Source: Flammeovirga sp. SJP92
Lineage (GTDB): Bacteria > Bacteroidota > Bacteroidia > Cytophagales > Flammeovirgaceae
Length of the DNA: 64,000 bases
Assembly (NCBI RefSeq): GCF_001583495.1
Contig: NZ_LQAQ01000093.1
Location: 620,001-684,000 of the forward strand
Direction of reading: 5' to 3'
Below the pieces are notes generated by a model. It was not told the origin of the DNA, ran no database searches, and saw only the letters and a program-made list of their open reading frames with translations. The translations under genes and the position numbers were made by a program. Of the stretch, positions 35,948-43,181 are shown piece after piece; position 1 is the stretch's first letter, and each line of letters begins with the position of its first letter.

Positions 35948-36517
35948 ATGCTTTACAAAATTAAGCTTAAGAATGCTGATGAGCATGTGCTTTTATCAAG
36001 TGCAGCTTATGAGTTCATTGAAAACAACGAGTACTACAAGCAATTAAATCTTTTGGAAAACCTACGTTTGCACGCCAGCGGATATGTTTTCTTCCAAAAA
36101 AACTTTCCAAAACCTAATGGAGGTTATAAAAATGTAACCATTTACCTTCATAAGTTAGTAGCAGAGAAGTTTGTTCCTAAGCATGAGTCGGAAAGAAGAT
36201 TATTCGTTAGAATTATGAATGGCAATCCATTGGATTGTAGAGAGAAAAACCTTGGTTGGGCTACTATGGCTGAATTAAGAAGAAATCAAAAACATCATCA
36301 TAACAAGACCGGTTACAGAGGTGTTGTGAAAGTGAGTAAGAAAACATACCGTGCGGTACTTTACTCAAAAGGTGAAAGATATGACTTAGGCTTATTCCCA
36401 TCTGCTGAAAGTGCAGCGGAAGCTTATAACAATAAGTCAAAGGAGCTTTTTGGTAAGACAAAGAGCTTGAATAAATTTGAAGAAGAAGAAAATCCTAATA
36501 TTGTTTCAAGCAACTAG
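35948..36517 (+). CDS. AP2-domain protein with degenerate HNH-homing-endonuclease-like N-terminus
   Basis: A 189-residue DNA-binding protein. Residues 70-115 follow the HNH_3 homing nuclease pattern (YLHKLVAEKFVP, then NPLDCREKNLGWAT). The catalytic N-H-x-D/N-G block is replaced by VRIMNGN, so nuclease activity looks lost. Residues about 118-165 form an AP2-like DNA-binding domain (TGYRGVVKVSKKTYRAVL, YDLGLFPSAESAAEAYN). It is probably a domesticated homing-endonuclease relative acting as a DNA-binding protein. Related hairpins flank it on both sides. Confidence 0.75.
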   Translation: MLYKIKLKNADEHVLLSSAAYEFIENNEYYKQLNLLENLRLHASGYVFFQKNFPKPNGGYKNVTIYLHKLVAEKFVPKHESERRLFVRIMNGNPLDCREKNLGWATMAELRRNQKHHHNKTGYRGVVKVSKKTYRAVLYSKGERYDLGLFPSAESAAEAYNNKSKELFGKTKSLNKFEEEENPNIVSSN

Positions 36518-36554
36518 AACAAGTGCTAAATCAGTATTGGAAATTCAATATAAA

Positions 36555-36606
36555 TAAAGTACTCCACTAGAATGATTTAAACTCATTTTGATGGAGTACT
36601 TTTTTA
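36555..36606 (+). terminator. Intrinsic terminator after the AP2/HNH gene, copy 2 of the duplicated hairpin
   Basis: AAGTACTCCA pairs with TGGAGTACTT, the inner AATGA pairs with TCATT, and TTTTTATTTT follows. The right arm shares 19 identical nt with the hairpin at 35677-35716. Confidence 0.82.
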
Positions 36607-36695
36607 TTTTAACAATACTCCTTATCATTACACCTTTTAAGCGATCAAAAGTCTCTTTTTCAACCCATTAAGCTTATAAAATTTACAAATGATAG

Positions 36696-36713
36696 TGAAT
36701 AAACAATCATTCA
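36696..36713. promoter_or_regulatory. FadR-like operator, site 3
   Basis: TGAATAAACAATCATTCA matches TGAATGAnTAnTCATTCA at 14 of 16 defined positions, with an intact right half. It lies 109 nt upstream of the LEA/phasin-like gene at 36822. Confidence 0.4.
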
Positions 36714-36821
36714 TACGTATATTTACTCTACAGAGAAAAAAATGACATCTGATCTGTTATTTTTTTCTGTGAAGGCAAACCTTCAACAAATAGAATTATA
36801 GATAATAACCTCATAAATACT

Positions 36822-37778
36822 ATGGCACAGCAAAGAAAAAAGCCCCGCAGAACAACTGCTAGTAGAGCTTCGACTACAGTTAATAAAGAGACTAAGAACA
36901 CGCAAGAGACAGAAAATGTAACACCTCCAAAAACAGAAGAAAAAGTAGATGAAACTACTCAAGAAGCTTCTTCTGATGTTGTAGAGAAAATTACAGAAAC
37001 TGTAAATGAAGGTATTTCTACTGCTACTAAAATGGTAGAAGACGCAAAAGAATCTGTAGAAGAAAAAGCAAAAGAAACGATCAATACTGGACAAGAAAAA
37101 GTAATTGAGGCAACAGAAAAAGCGGATTCTAAAGTAGAGGAGATGTTAGAGAAAACAGTACAGCAGTCGCACGAAGTAATCAAAGATGCGTCTACTTTTT
37201 CTAAATCATCAGCAACTACTGTTAATGAAAAAGCTACTGCTATTTTTGATCAAACTGAAGATGCTGCTGGTCGTCTAATTACAGAAGCAAAAAGTTTATC
37301 TGATGCCGCTATTGATAGTATTGAGGAAACGACAAACAAGGTGTTGTCTTCTACAAAAGATTTAGTTGAAAGCACTTTTGTCAATTCTCAAGAAGTGGTT
37401 ACCTCATTGGTCAGCAACGGTAAAACGTTCAAAGATATGGCTTATGAAAAAGCCAATGAAACCATTGACAGTGTTACAACTCAGGCTGACAGTATTGTAG
37501 ATGAATCACACCGTTTCATCAAGGATGCTTCTTCAAAGGTATTCAGTACATCAAAAGATCTAGTATCAGAACCTGTAGACACTATTTCTTCAACAGCAAA
37601 TAGTGCTAAAGACGCTACATCAAGTGTATTTTCTGATGTGTCAGACAAGATCCTAAGAATGTCACCTGTTGAACTTCCGAAAATGGATGATGTGGATGAA
37701 GCACGTCAAAATGTTAGGAAATTTATTACAAACGGCACAGCGGCTATGATTTACCCGGTTGTCCGTTTATTAAAATAA
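36822..37778 (+). CDS. Amphipathic-helix LEA/phasin-like protein
   Basis: A 318-residue protein without signal peptide. The first 20 residues are basic (RKKPRRTTASRAS). About residues 40-290 are almost entirely polar helix rich in Lys, Glu, Ser, Thr and Ala, with degenerate 11-residue-like repeats (AKESVEEKAKETINTGQEK; VLSSTKDLVESTF). The C-terminal 30 residues turn hydrophobic (AAMIYPVVRLL). This resembles LEA, apolipoprotein or phasin-like proteins that coat membranes or storage granules. I recognise no named family. Confidence 0.65.
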   Translation: MAQQRKKPRRTTASRASTTVNKETKNTQETENVTPPKTEEKVDETTQEASSDVVEKITETVNEGISTATKMVEDAKESVEEKAKETINTGQEKVIEATEKADSKVEEMLEKTVQQSHEVIKDASTFSKSSATTVNEKATAIFDQTEDAAGRLITEAKSLSDAAIDSIEETTNKVLSSTKDLVESTFVNSQEVVTSLVSNGKTFKDMAYEKANETIDSVTTQADSIVDESHRFIKDASSKVFSTSKDLVSEPVDTISSTANSAKDATSSVFSDVSDKILRMSPVELPKMDDVDEARQNVRKFITNGTAAMIYPVVRLLK

Positions 37779-37798
37779 TACTAACTGAACAACAAACA

Positions 37799-37846
37799 CC
37801 CCGATAAAAGCCTTATTGGACCTTTTTCGGGGACTTTTCTTTTTAG
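37799..37846 (+). terminator. Intrinsic terminator after the LEA/phasin-like gene
   Basis: CCCCGATAAAAG pairs with CTTTTTCGGGG (one bulge) around a GC-poor loop, and ACTTTTCTTTTT follows. It is about 20 nt past the stop codon. Confidence 0.85.
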
Positions 37847-37851
37847 ATAAA

Positions 37852-37964
37852 AAAGGAAGTGTTCTTGGCTGGCTATATCATCTGAAGGTAAAGAAATGGA
37901 TGAATTGGAAAACCTAAGAAACACTCCTTTAATCTACTTTGAATATAACTACCAGAAAAAGTAA
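37852..37964 (+). other. Imperfect long hairpin overlapping a 22-codon reading frame
   Basis: AAAGGA-A-GTGTTCTTGG (37852-37868) pairs imperfectly with the segment 37913-37930 ending AACACTCCTTT. A short frame from ATG 37896 to TAA 37964 encodes MDELENLRNTPLIYFEYNYQ plus two lysines. Whether this is a small gene, a terminator of the convergent SDR gene, or a relic is unclear. Confidence 0.2.
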
Positions 37965-37992
37965 TCAAGTACATGTTCTGGTAATTATGCTA

Positions 37993-38715
37993 TTAAGCTG
38001 GGTTTGTAGACCATAAAGCCGCACTCTTCAGCATTGCCCTCCTTGGGAGTTTTAATGCAGACGATATCAATTCTGCAAAGTCTTCAGGTTGCAGCACTCT
38101 TTCCTCTGAATCGTCACTGCCTATCATGCCCAAGTCTTTTGTCATGTCTGTCTCAATAGTACTTGGTGTCAGTGTAATTACTCTGATATTATTTTTCCTT
38201 ACTTCTTTCATTAAGGATTCCGACAATCCAATCACTGCAAACTTAGAAGCTGAATAAGCCGATATATTGGCATTTCCATTTAACCCTGCCGTTGATGCCA
38301 CATTGAAAATATCACCTTCATTTTTTTCAATTAAATATGGAAGCACCTCTTTTGTGACATAGTACAATCCCATTACATTGACCTGTATCATTTGCGACCA
38401 TTCTTCTACCGGCATCTCATTGAAGGATCCAATACCCGCTATCCCTGCATTATTCACAAGAATATCCACAGAGCCTAATTCTTCTACCAACTTTTTGATA
38501 TTGGTTTTCACTTCCTCATAAACTGAAACATCAAAAGCTGCATAAACTGCCTTCACCCCAAAAGCCTCTAGTTCCTTTACTGTTGCTTTTAACACTTCCT
38601 CATTTCGGCCGGTAATTGCCACGTCAATTCCATCTTTAGCAAATGCAATAGCTGTTGCTTTCCCTAATCCTCTGCCACCACCTGTAATGATGGCCTTTTT
38701 ATTTTTCAAGCTCAT
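37993..38715 (-). CDS. SDR-family oxidoreductase (FabG-like)
   Basis: A 240-residue classical SDR with the cofactor loop TGGGRGLGKA at 11-20, NNAGIAG near 88, catalytic Ser near 141 and YSASK near 154-158. The C-terminal 30 residues carry ERVLQPEDFAELI. It is labelled 3-oxoacyl reductase-like by similarity, but classical SDRs of this type act on many alcohols and ketones. It starts inside the end of the beta-propeller-Dabb gene (17-nt overlap), indicating co-expression. Confidence 0.85.
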   Translation of the reverse strand: MSLKNKKAIITGGGRGLGKATAIAFAKDGIDVAITGRNEEVLKATVKELEAFGVKAVYAAFDVSVYEEVKTNIKKLVEELGSVDILVNNAGIAGIGSFNEMPVEEWSQMIQVNVMGLYYVTKEVLPYLIEKNEGDIFNVASTAGLNGNANISAYSASKFAVIGLSESLMKEVRKNNIRVITLTPSTIETDMTKDLGMIGSDDSEERVLQPEDFAELISSALKLPRRAMLKSAALWSTNPA

Positions 38716-40234
38716 ATTCTTTTCCTTCTATCCAATAATCAATAACAAATATATCTTCTATAAGAGGTCCTACAATTTTCACAAGCTCTAGATGTGCCTT
38801 ATGAAAAAGGTAAATTTCTCTGGCTGATTCATCATTAAAAACCAATGTAAAACAGTGTGTAAAACCTTTGCTCATACCTTCAGTACTATCATTTAGTCCC
38901 CACTCAAGATGTGCGATTGCTGGAATGTCTGTTTTTAAACTTTCAAATGTTTTAATCACCAAATTAATTTTCTCCTGTGTAGCCTCTTCCTTAAATTTTA
39001 TACTTACAATATGTTTCAATTGCTCATTCTCCCTGTTGATATTTGGCTCTATTTTGTATGTCACCACTTTTCCAAGGTCAAATCGAAAAGAACCGGCAAT
39101 CAAAAATTGCTGATTGTTCATTTCATGAGCTCTTAAACCATAATAAATTGAAAAACCTGTTTCTAAATAGTTGATAGGTTTTAAAATGCCTTCTTTATTC
39201 AATTGACAAAGCTGAATGCTTTCATCATCTCTAGTGCCAATAGCTAGAATTGCCTCATCTGCATTTGAAGAGACCACCTCAATTCTAGTCTGCCCCTTCA
39301 ATCGAGTCTTCTCCGTATCTTTTAATACATAATGAGGAACCAAAGCTCCTTTTTTATCCACTTTGAATACTGTAACACCATCTCCATGATAAACAAAATC
39401 AGTATTCTTTATAAAGCCTTTCCGCTTATAATATTTATGATGGCGATGCCCAGCAATCACATAATAATCATCGCCCATTTGCACTCCCGTTACCGGATAA
39501 GTACCCGTTAAATAGCGGTCTGTTTCATTATCACTAATGTTATTGATGTTTTTAAAAGTTCCGTTTTCATAAACTCTAAAACTGCTGATACCATTATCCT
39601 GAAAACCTCCTGTGTACAAATAAGTTTTGCCATTGATTTGATGTGAAAACATTCCAATAATTCCATCTGTATGAATGACATCATTATCTCTTAACGACTG
39701 TACATGTATAAGTTTTCCATCATTATTAATCTTAAAGCAACTCAGTCCTGGAGTTTCCTCTAAACCTCCCACAAACAGGTAAGAAGATTTCTTCATATGT
39801 ATCACCTGTAATGTAATGGCTACCCCAATATGTGTCTCCTCTGTATCTTCAGTGATCGCTACCCTTTCAATAGAACCATTTTCTAATATCTTGAAAGTCT
39901 CTACAGCATTTCCATATTTGTTGGCGACAAAAAGATAATCATTACCTCCAATTTGATCTGCCACCATTCCTCTAGCTGGACCTTGCTGTTTGTACAATTC
40001 ATGATTGCTTACTGGAGTCAGTTGACCATTCTTATCTAATTCATAGACATCAATATTCCCAAACCCTCCTACATATACAAAGTCTTTCCCTTGCTTTTTA
40101 TAAGAAGTAACTGTTACCGTATTTTTTGCTGAGATCTTTTTAAAATCTTGTCTTACCAACCTCAAACTATCTTCCTGTGCGTATATAGTTTGGAATAAAA
40201 AGGCAATGAAAAAAAAGTTGATTATAAATTTCAT
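38699..40234 (-). CDS. Secreted beta-propeller protein fused to a Dabb domain
   Basis: A 511-residue protein with a signal peptide ending at TIYAQ near residue 19. About residues 40-400 contain repeated strands of the lactonase-type beta-propeller form (FVYVGGFGNIDVYELDKNG, YLYTGGFQDNGISSF). About residues 410-500 form a stress-responsive Dabb ferredoxin-like barrel (LKHIVSIKFKEEATQEKI; GFTHCFTLVFND). Dabb domains are usually small stand-alone proteins, so this fusion is unusual. It sits between an HbpS-like secreted protein and an SDR. Confidence 0.78.
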   Translation of the reverse strand: MKFIINFFFIAFLFQTIYAQEDSLRLVRQDFKKISAKNTVTVTSYKKQGKDFVYVGGFGNIDVYELDKNGQLTPVSNHELYKQQGPARGMVADQIGGNDYLFVANKYGNAVETFKILENGSIERVAITEDTEETHIGVAITLQVIHMKKSSYLFVGGLEETPGLSCFKINNDGKLIHVQSLRDNDVIHTDGIIGMFSHQINGKTYLYTGGFQDNGISSFRVYENGTFKNINNISDNETDRYLTGTYPVTGVQMGDDYYVIAGHRHHKYYKRKGFIKNTDFVYHGDGVTVFKVDKKGALVPHYVLKDTEKTRLKGQTRIEVVSSNADEAILAIGTRDDESIQLCQLNKEGILKPINYLETGFSIYYGLRAHEMNNQQFLIAGSFRFDLGKVVTYKIEPNINRENEQLKHIVSIKFKEEATQEKINLVIKTFESLKTDIPAIAHLEWGLNDSTEGMSKGFTHCFTLVFNDESAREIYLFHKAHLELVKIVGPLIEDIFVIDYWIEGKEYELEK

Positions 40235-40259
40235 GAGTGTAGTTTTTCAAGTAAAGTGC

Positions 40260-40736
40260 TTATTGTTGTAAAATTGTAATTGCACCTGCAGTTGCTATTG
40301 TTCTATCCTGCTCTATTGTGCCGCCACTTACACCTATAGCTCCAATAATTATATTGTCCTTATTTCTAATTGGTATTCCTCCCGGAAAAGTAATCAATCC
40401 ACCATTGGAATGTTCTATGTTGTAAATGATACCACCTGGCTGTGTCAACTCTCCCAATTCACCGGTATCAATATTAAAATATCTTGCGGTTTTCGCTTTT
40501 TTGATGGCTACATCAATACTTCCCAAATAAGAATCATCCATCCGAATAAATGCTTTTAGATTAGCACCGGCATCAGTGACTGCAATATTGACCAATACGT
40601 TGGATTCTTCTGCTTTTTGTTTGGCCGCTAAAAGAATTTGAAGAGCTTCTTCATCCGTAATATCATATGCGTTTTGGGCATAAATGAAGTTTGAGCTGAA
40701 GAGAGTGATAGTTATAAAAAATAATACTTTATACAT
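40260..40736 (-). CDS. Secreted HbpS/GlcG-family protein
   Basis: A 158-residue protein from the ATG at 40736, with signal peptide MYKVLFFITITLFSSNFIYA. An upstream in-frame ATG at 40775 would add 13 residues before the signal and is less likely. The mature domain has the family motifs VAVTDAGANLKAFIRMDDS, SIDVAIKKAKTA, FPGGIPI and GAIGVSGGT. HbpS is an octameric heme-binding protein in Streptomyces, and GlcG-type proteins neighbour glycolate genes. The ligand here is unknown. It starts 25 nt upstream of the propeller gene. Confidence 0.87.
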   Translation of the reverse strand: MYKVLFFITITLFSSNFIYAQNAYDITDEEALQILLAAKQKAEESNVLVNIAVTDAGANLKAFIRMDDSYLGSIDVAIKKAKTARYFNIDTGELGELTQPGGIIYNIEHSNGGLITFPGGIPIRNKDNIIIGAIGVSGGTIEQDRTIATAGAITILQQ

Positions 40737-40785
40737 CTTAAAAAACGTGATTATAAATTCTAATGCAAAATTCATAAACCGTTTT

Positions 40786-40811
40786 CAAAAAAAAGTTGAA
40801 CTAGTTCAACT
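40786..40811 (-). terminator. Terminator/palindrome after the Crp/Fnr-like gene
   Basis: AGTTGAACTAGTTCAACT is a perfect 18-bp palindrome, followed on the minus strand by TTTTTTTTGAAAAC. It lies just past the stop of the Crp-like gene and 50 nt upstream of the HbpS-like start. It acts most simply as a terminator but could double as an operator. Confidence 0.7.
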
Positions 40812-40822
40812 CTCCGGAAAAA

Positions 40823-41389
40823 TTACCGCTTTTTGATCTTACTCAAAAATTCGTGTGTAATTCCTAAATAGCTAGCCATCTGTTTATCTGTTATTTTAGA
40901 AGAGATATCCGGATATGTGGAAACAAAATTTTGATAACGCTCTTTTGCTGTTTCACAATGATTTCTGATCAAACGGCGTTGCCAAGCCACCAACGCTTTT
41001 TGTGACATAACACGAAAAAGCTTTTCTACCACAGGCAATTTTTCGTAAAGCATCAATTTGTCTGTTCTATTGATCATCAATACCTCACTGTCTTCCAAGG
41101 CTTGTATGTTCAGGTGAGATGGACTTTGATGCATAAAACTATCATTATCCATAAGCCACCAATCCTCTGCTGCAAAATACAATGTATTATCATTACCTTT
41201 TTGATCAAAAGTGAAAATCCGAAAACATCCATTTAACACAAAGCCTTCAAACCGACAAACATCCCCTTGTTTTAAAAGGTATTCTTTCTTCTTAAAATAT
41301 TTCAACTTAAAATGCTTACAAAATTCTTCCAATTCAGTTTCTGAGAAAGTAGCATTCTTACTTATATTCTGCTTTAAAAGTTCATTCAT
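40823..41389 (-). CDS. Crp/Fnr-family transcriptional regulator
   Basis: A 188-residue regulator. The N-terminal cyclic-nucleotide-binding barrel covers residues 15-120 (YLLKQGDVCRFEGFVLNGCFR), then the dimer helix, then a short C-terminal helix-turn-helix (DKQMASYLGITHEFLSKIKK). The canonical cAMP-contact motif is not conserved, as in most Bacteroidota members, so the effector is unknown. It starts 19 nt after the LysR gene. Confidence 0.88.
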   Translation of the reverse strand: MNELLKQNISKNATFSETELEEFCKHFKLKYFKKKEYLLKQGDVCRFEGFVLNGCFRIFTFDQKGNDNTLYFAAEDWWLMDNDSFMHQSPSHLNIQALEDSEVLMINRTDKLMLYEKLPVVEKLFRVMSQKALVAWQRRLIRNHCETAKERYQNFVSTYPDISSKITDKQMASYLGITHEFLSKIKKR

Positions 41390-41408
41390 TATTGTCTATT
41401 TATTTAAG

Positions 41409-42254
41409 TCAATCCATTAAAAGCTCATTTGAAGAGAATAGTTTAATGATGTCAGCTACAGCAGGATTTCTTAAACTGTCTTTAGGGTAAGATAATCCTA
41501 CTTCTCTGTACGAAATTGGTCCTTTATATTTACGAATCTGAAATCCGCTCCATTCTCTGACAAAAGATTCAGGTAAAAAGGTGATTCCCAGTCCTGCGAT
41601 AAGTAATGTGAGCACATCGTTCTTTGTTGCACAATTGGCTATTGTTTTCCATTTCCCTCCTAAATCATTCAAAATAGATAAACTTTGCTGATGTGCTTCA
41701 CATGGAGGACAATGAATAAAAGGCTCGCCTTCTAGATCCGTAATTTCTATTTCTTCTTTATCACATAAAGGATGCTGATCTGGAATGCACAAAACATAAT
41801 CCTCTTTCCACAATGGCAAAAATAAATGATCTTCAAACTTCCATTCTCTTACCAGCAAGTTCAATTCACAATCTCTGCCTATACCTCTAATATCCCATTC
41901 TATATTATTGACTTTTTGATTTATGGCTAGGTAAAATTTCTTTTTTAAAGATTGAGGCAGACTGTCAGCCACGCCTAGCACTACTTTTTGCTTAAAGTCT
42001 TTATGTTTAAACAAATCAGGTATATCATTTAACTCACCTAATATTCTCTTTGCAATAGGGTACAATTGATGACCTTCCTCTTTGATGGTCACCCCTTTTT
42101 TGTGCCGTATAAAAAGTTCTTTTCCTATTAATTCTTCTAATGACTTGATACCATTAGAGATATTAGGTTGTGATACAAAACATTTCTCGGCCGCTCTAGA
42201 AATATTTTTTTCCTCGTACACTGCCACAAAAAATCGAAGTAGTCTTTCATCCAT
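41409..42254 (-). CDS. LysR-family transcriptional regulator
   Basis: A 281-residue LysR regulator with the N-terminal HTH (LRFFVAVYEEKNISRAAEKC, SQPNISNGIKSLEEL) and a substrate-binding domain. The pattern CPPCEAHQQ near 160-170 and the overall form suggest a relative of OxyR/CynR-type sensors, but no redox cysteine pair can be assigned with confidence. It is divergent from the SDR gene at 42374 and probably controls it. A candidate operator lies between them. Confidence 0.9.
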   Translation of the reverse strand: MDERLLRFFVAVYEEKNISRAAEKCFVSQPNISNGIKSLEELIGKELFIRHKKGVTIKEEGHQLYPIAKRILGELNDIPDLFKHKDFKQKVVLGVADSLPQSLKKKFYLAINQKVNNIEWDIRGIGRDCELNLLVREWKFEDHLFLPLWKEDYVLCIPDQHPLCDKEEIEITDLEGEPFIHCPPCEAHQQSLSILNDLGGKWKTIANCATKNDVLTLLIAGLGITFLPESFVREWSGFQIRKYKGPISYREVGLSYPKDSLRNPAVADIIKLFSSNELLMD

Positions 42255-42277
42255 AATAAATAGTTATGATAACGATA

Positions 42278-42285
42278 CAAAAATA
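42278..42285 (-). promoter_or_regulatory. Candidate -7 promoter box of the LysR gene
   Basis: The plus strand reads CAAAAATA, i.e. TATTTTTG on the minus strand (TAnnTTTG). It is 23 nt upstream of the LysR ATG. Confidence 0.35.
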
Positions 42286-42301
42286 GTATTTTGATGCTAA
42301 T

Positions 42302-42326
42302 TTGATAATAAACACCTTTGTATCAA
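42302..42326. promoter_or_regulatory. Candidate LysR-type operator TTGATA-N13-TATCAA
   Basis: An inverted repeat with perfect 6-bp arms lies in the 119-nt divergent promoter region, roughly midway between the LysR and SDR starts. The 25-bp span fits a LysR recognition site with T-N11-A geometry. Confidence 0.45.
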
Positions 42327-42373
42327 CAAATAATAAAGACATTTAATCATAAATAAATCTAATACTTCTCATT

Positions 42374-43105
42374 ATGGAATCAATACAAAAAGGTCTGATC
42401 GTTATCACAGGTGCTAGTTCTGGAATTGGTGCTGCCACTGCTCAACTTTTTTCTGACAATGGTTTTCCTCTTTTACTGTTAGGCAGAAGAGTGGAAAAAA
42501 TGGAAGCGCTAAACCTTCCTAATACACTCATTAAAAAAGTGGATGTGACCGATTACGACGCTTTTAAAACTGCTGTAAATGATGCCGAAAAACAATTCGG
42601 GCCAACGGAAGCTATAGTGAATAATGCTGGAATGATGCTTTTGGGTGATATTGCTGTCCAAGATCCAATGGAATGGAAAAAAATGTTTGATGTAAACATT
42701 ATGGGAGTATTGAATGGAATGCAAATTGTCTTGCCTCAAATGAGAGAAAGAAAAGGGGGCACAATTATTAACATCAGTTCAATTGCAGGTAGAAAAACCT
42801 TCGGCAATCATGCTGCTTACTGTGGTACCAAATTCGGTGTACACGCCATAACTGAAAATGCTAGAGAAGAAGCGGCTGCAGATAATGTAAGAATGGTTAC
42901 GATTGCACCTGGTGCTGTAGAAACGGAACTGCTTTCACATACTAGTAATCAAGAAATAAAAGATGGTTACGAGGCATGGAAAGAGGAAATGGGAAACATT
43001 TTAAAGGCAGAAGATATTGCCAATGCTATATGGTATGCTTTTAATCAACCTCAAGGTGTCAATGTGAGAGAAATTGTACTTGCTGCAACAAAACAGCAAC
43101 AATAG
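42374..43105 (+). CDS. SDR-family NADP-dependent oxidoreductase
   Basis: A 243-residue classical SDR: cofactor loop GASSGIGAATA near 13-23, LGRRVEK with the paired Arg that favours NADP, NNAGMM near 84, Ser near 138 and the YCGTK active site near 151. It resembles YdfG/clavulanate-dehydrogenase-type SDRs acting on hydroxy acids or ketones. It is divergent from the LysR gene that probably regulates it and ends before a bidirectional terminator. Confidence 0.9.
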   Translation: MESIQKGLIVITGASSGIGAATAQLFSDNGFPLLLLGRRVEKMEALNLPNTLIKKVDVTDYDAFKTAVNDAEKQFGPTEAIVNNAGMMLLGDIAVQDPMEWKKMFDVNIMGVLNGMQIVLPQMRERKGGTIINISSIAGRKTFGNHAAYCGTKFGVHAITENAREEAAADNVRMVTIAPGAVETELLSHTSNQEIKDGYEAWKEEMGNILKAEDIANAIWYAFNQPQGVNVREIVLAATKQQQ

Positions 43106-43138
43106 ATCAAAATTTGAATTAGGGTACAGCAGGTATCC

Positions 43139-43176
43139 AAAAAAAAATCCCGACCAATTATTGATCGGGATTTTTT
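43139..43176. terminator. Bidirectional terminator between the SDR gene and fmt
   Basis: TCCCGA pairs with TCGGGA, with an inner CAAT/ATTG stem, an A-tract on the left and a T-tract on the right. It separates the convergent SDR and fmt genes. Confidence 0.9.
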
Positions 43177-43181
43177 GTGAA

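Larger units (their letters stand above)
36518..36821. other. 304-nt intergenic region with terminator and FadR-like box
   Basis: The first part holds the second copy of the duplicated hairpin, acting as terminator (36555-36606). The second part holds a FadR-like palindrome (36696-36713) about 110 nt before the LEA/phasin-like gene. No coding sequence is seen. Confidence 0.5.

Noticed and set aside
36783-37183. Minus-strand frames over the LEA/phasin-like gene
   Set aside because: Phe/Cys/Ser-rich shadows of a Lys/Glu-rich coding sequence.
40737-40775. ATG at 40775 for the HbpS-like protein
   Set aside because: It would add 13 residues before a complete signal peptide starting at the ATG 40736.
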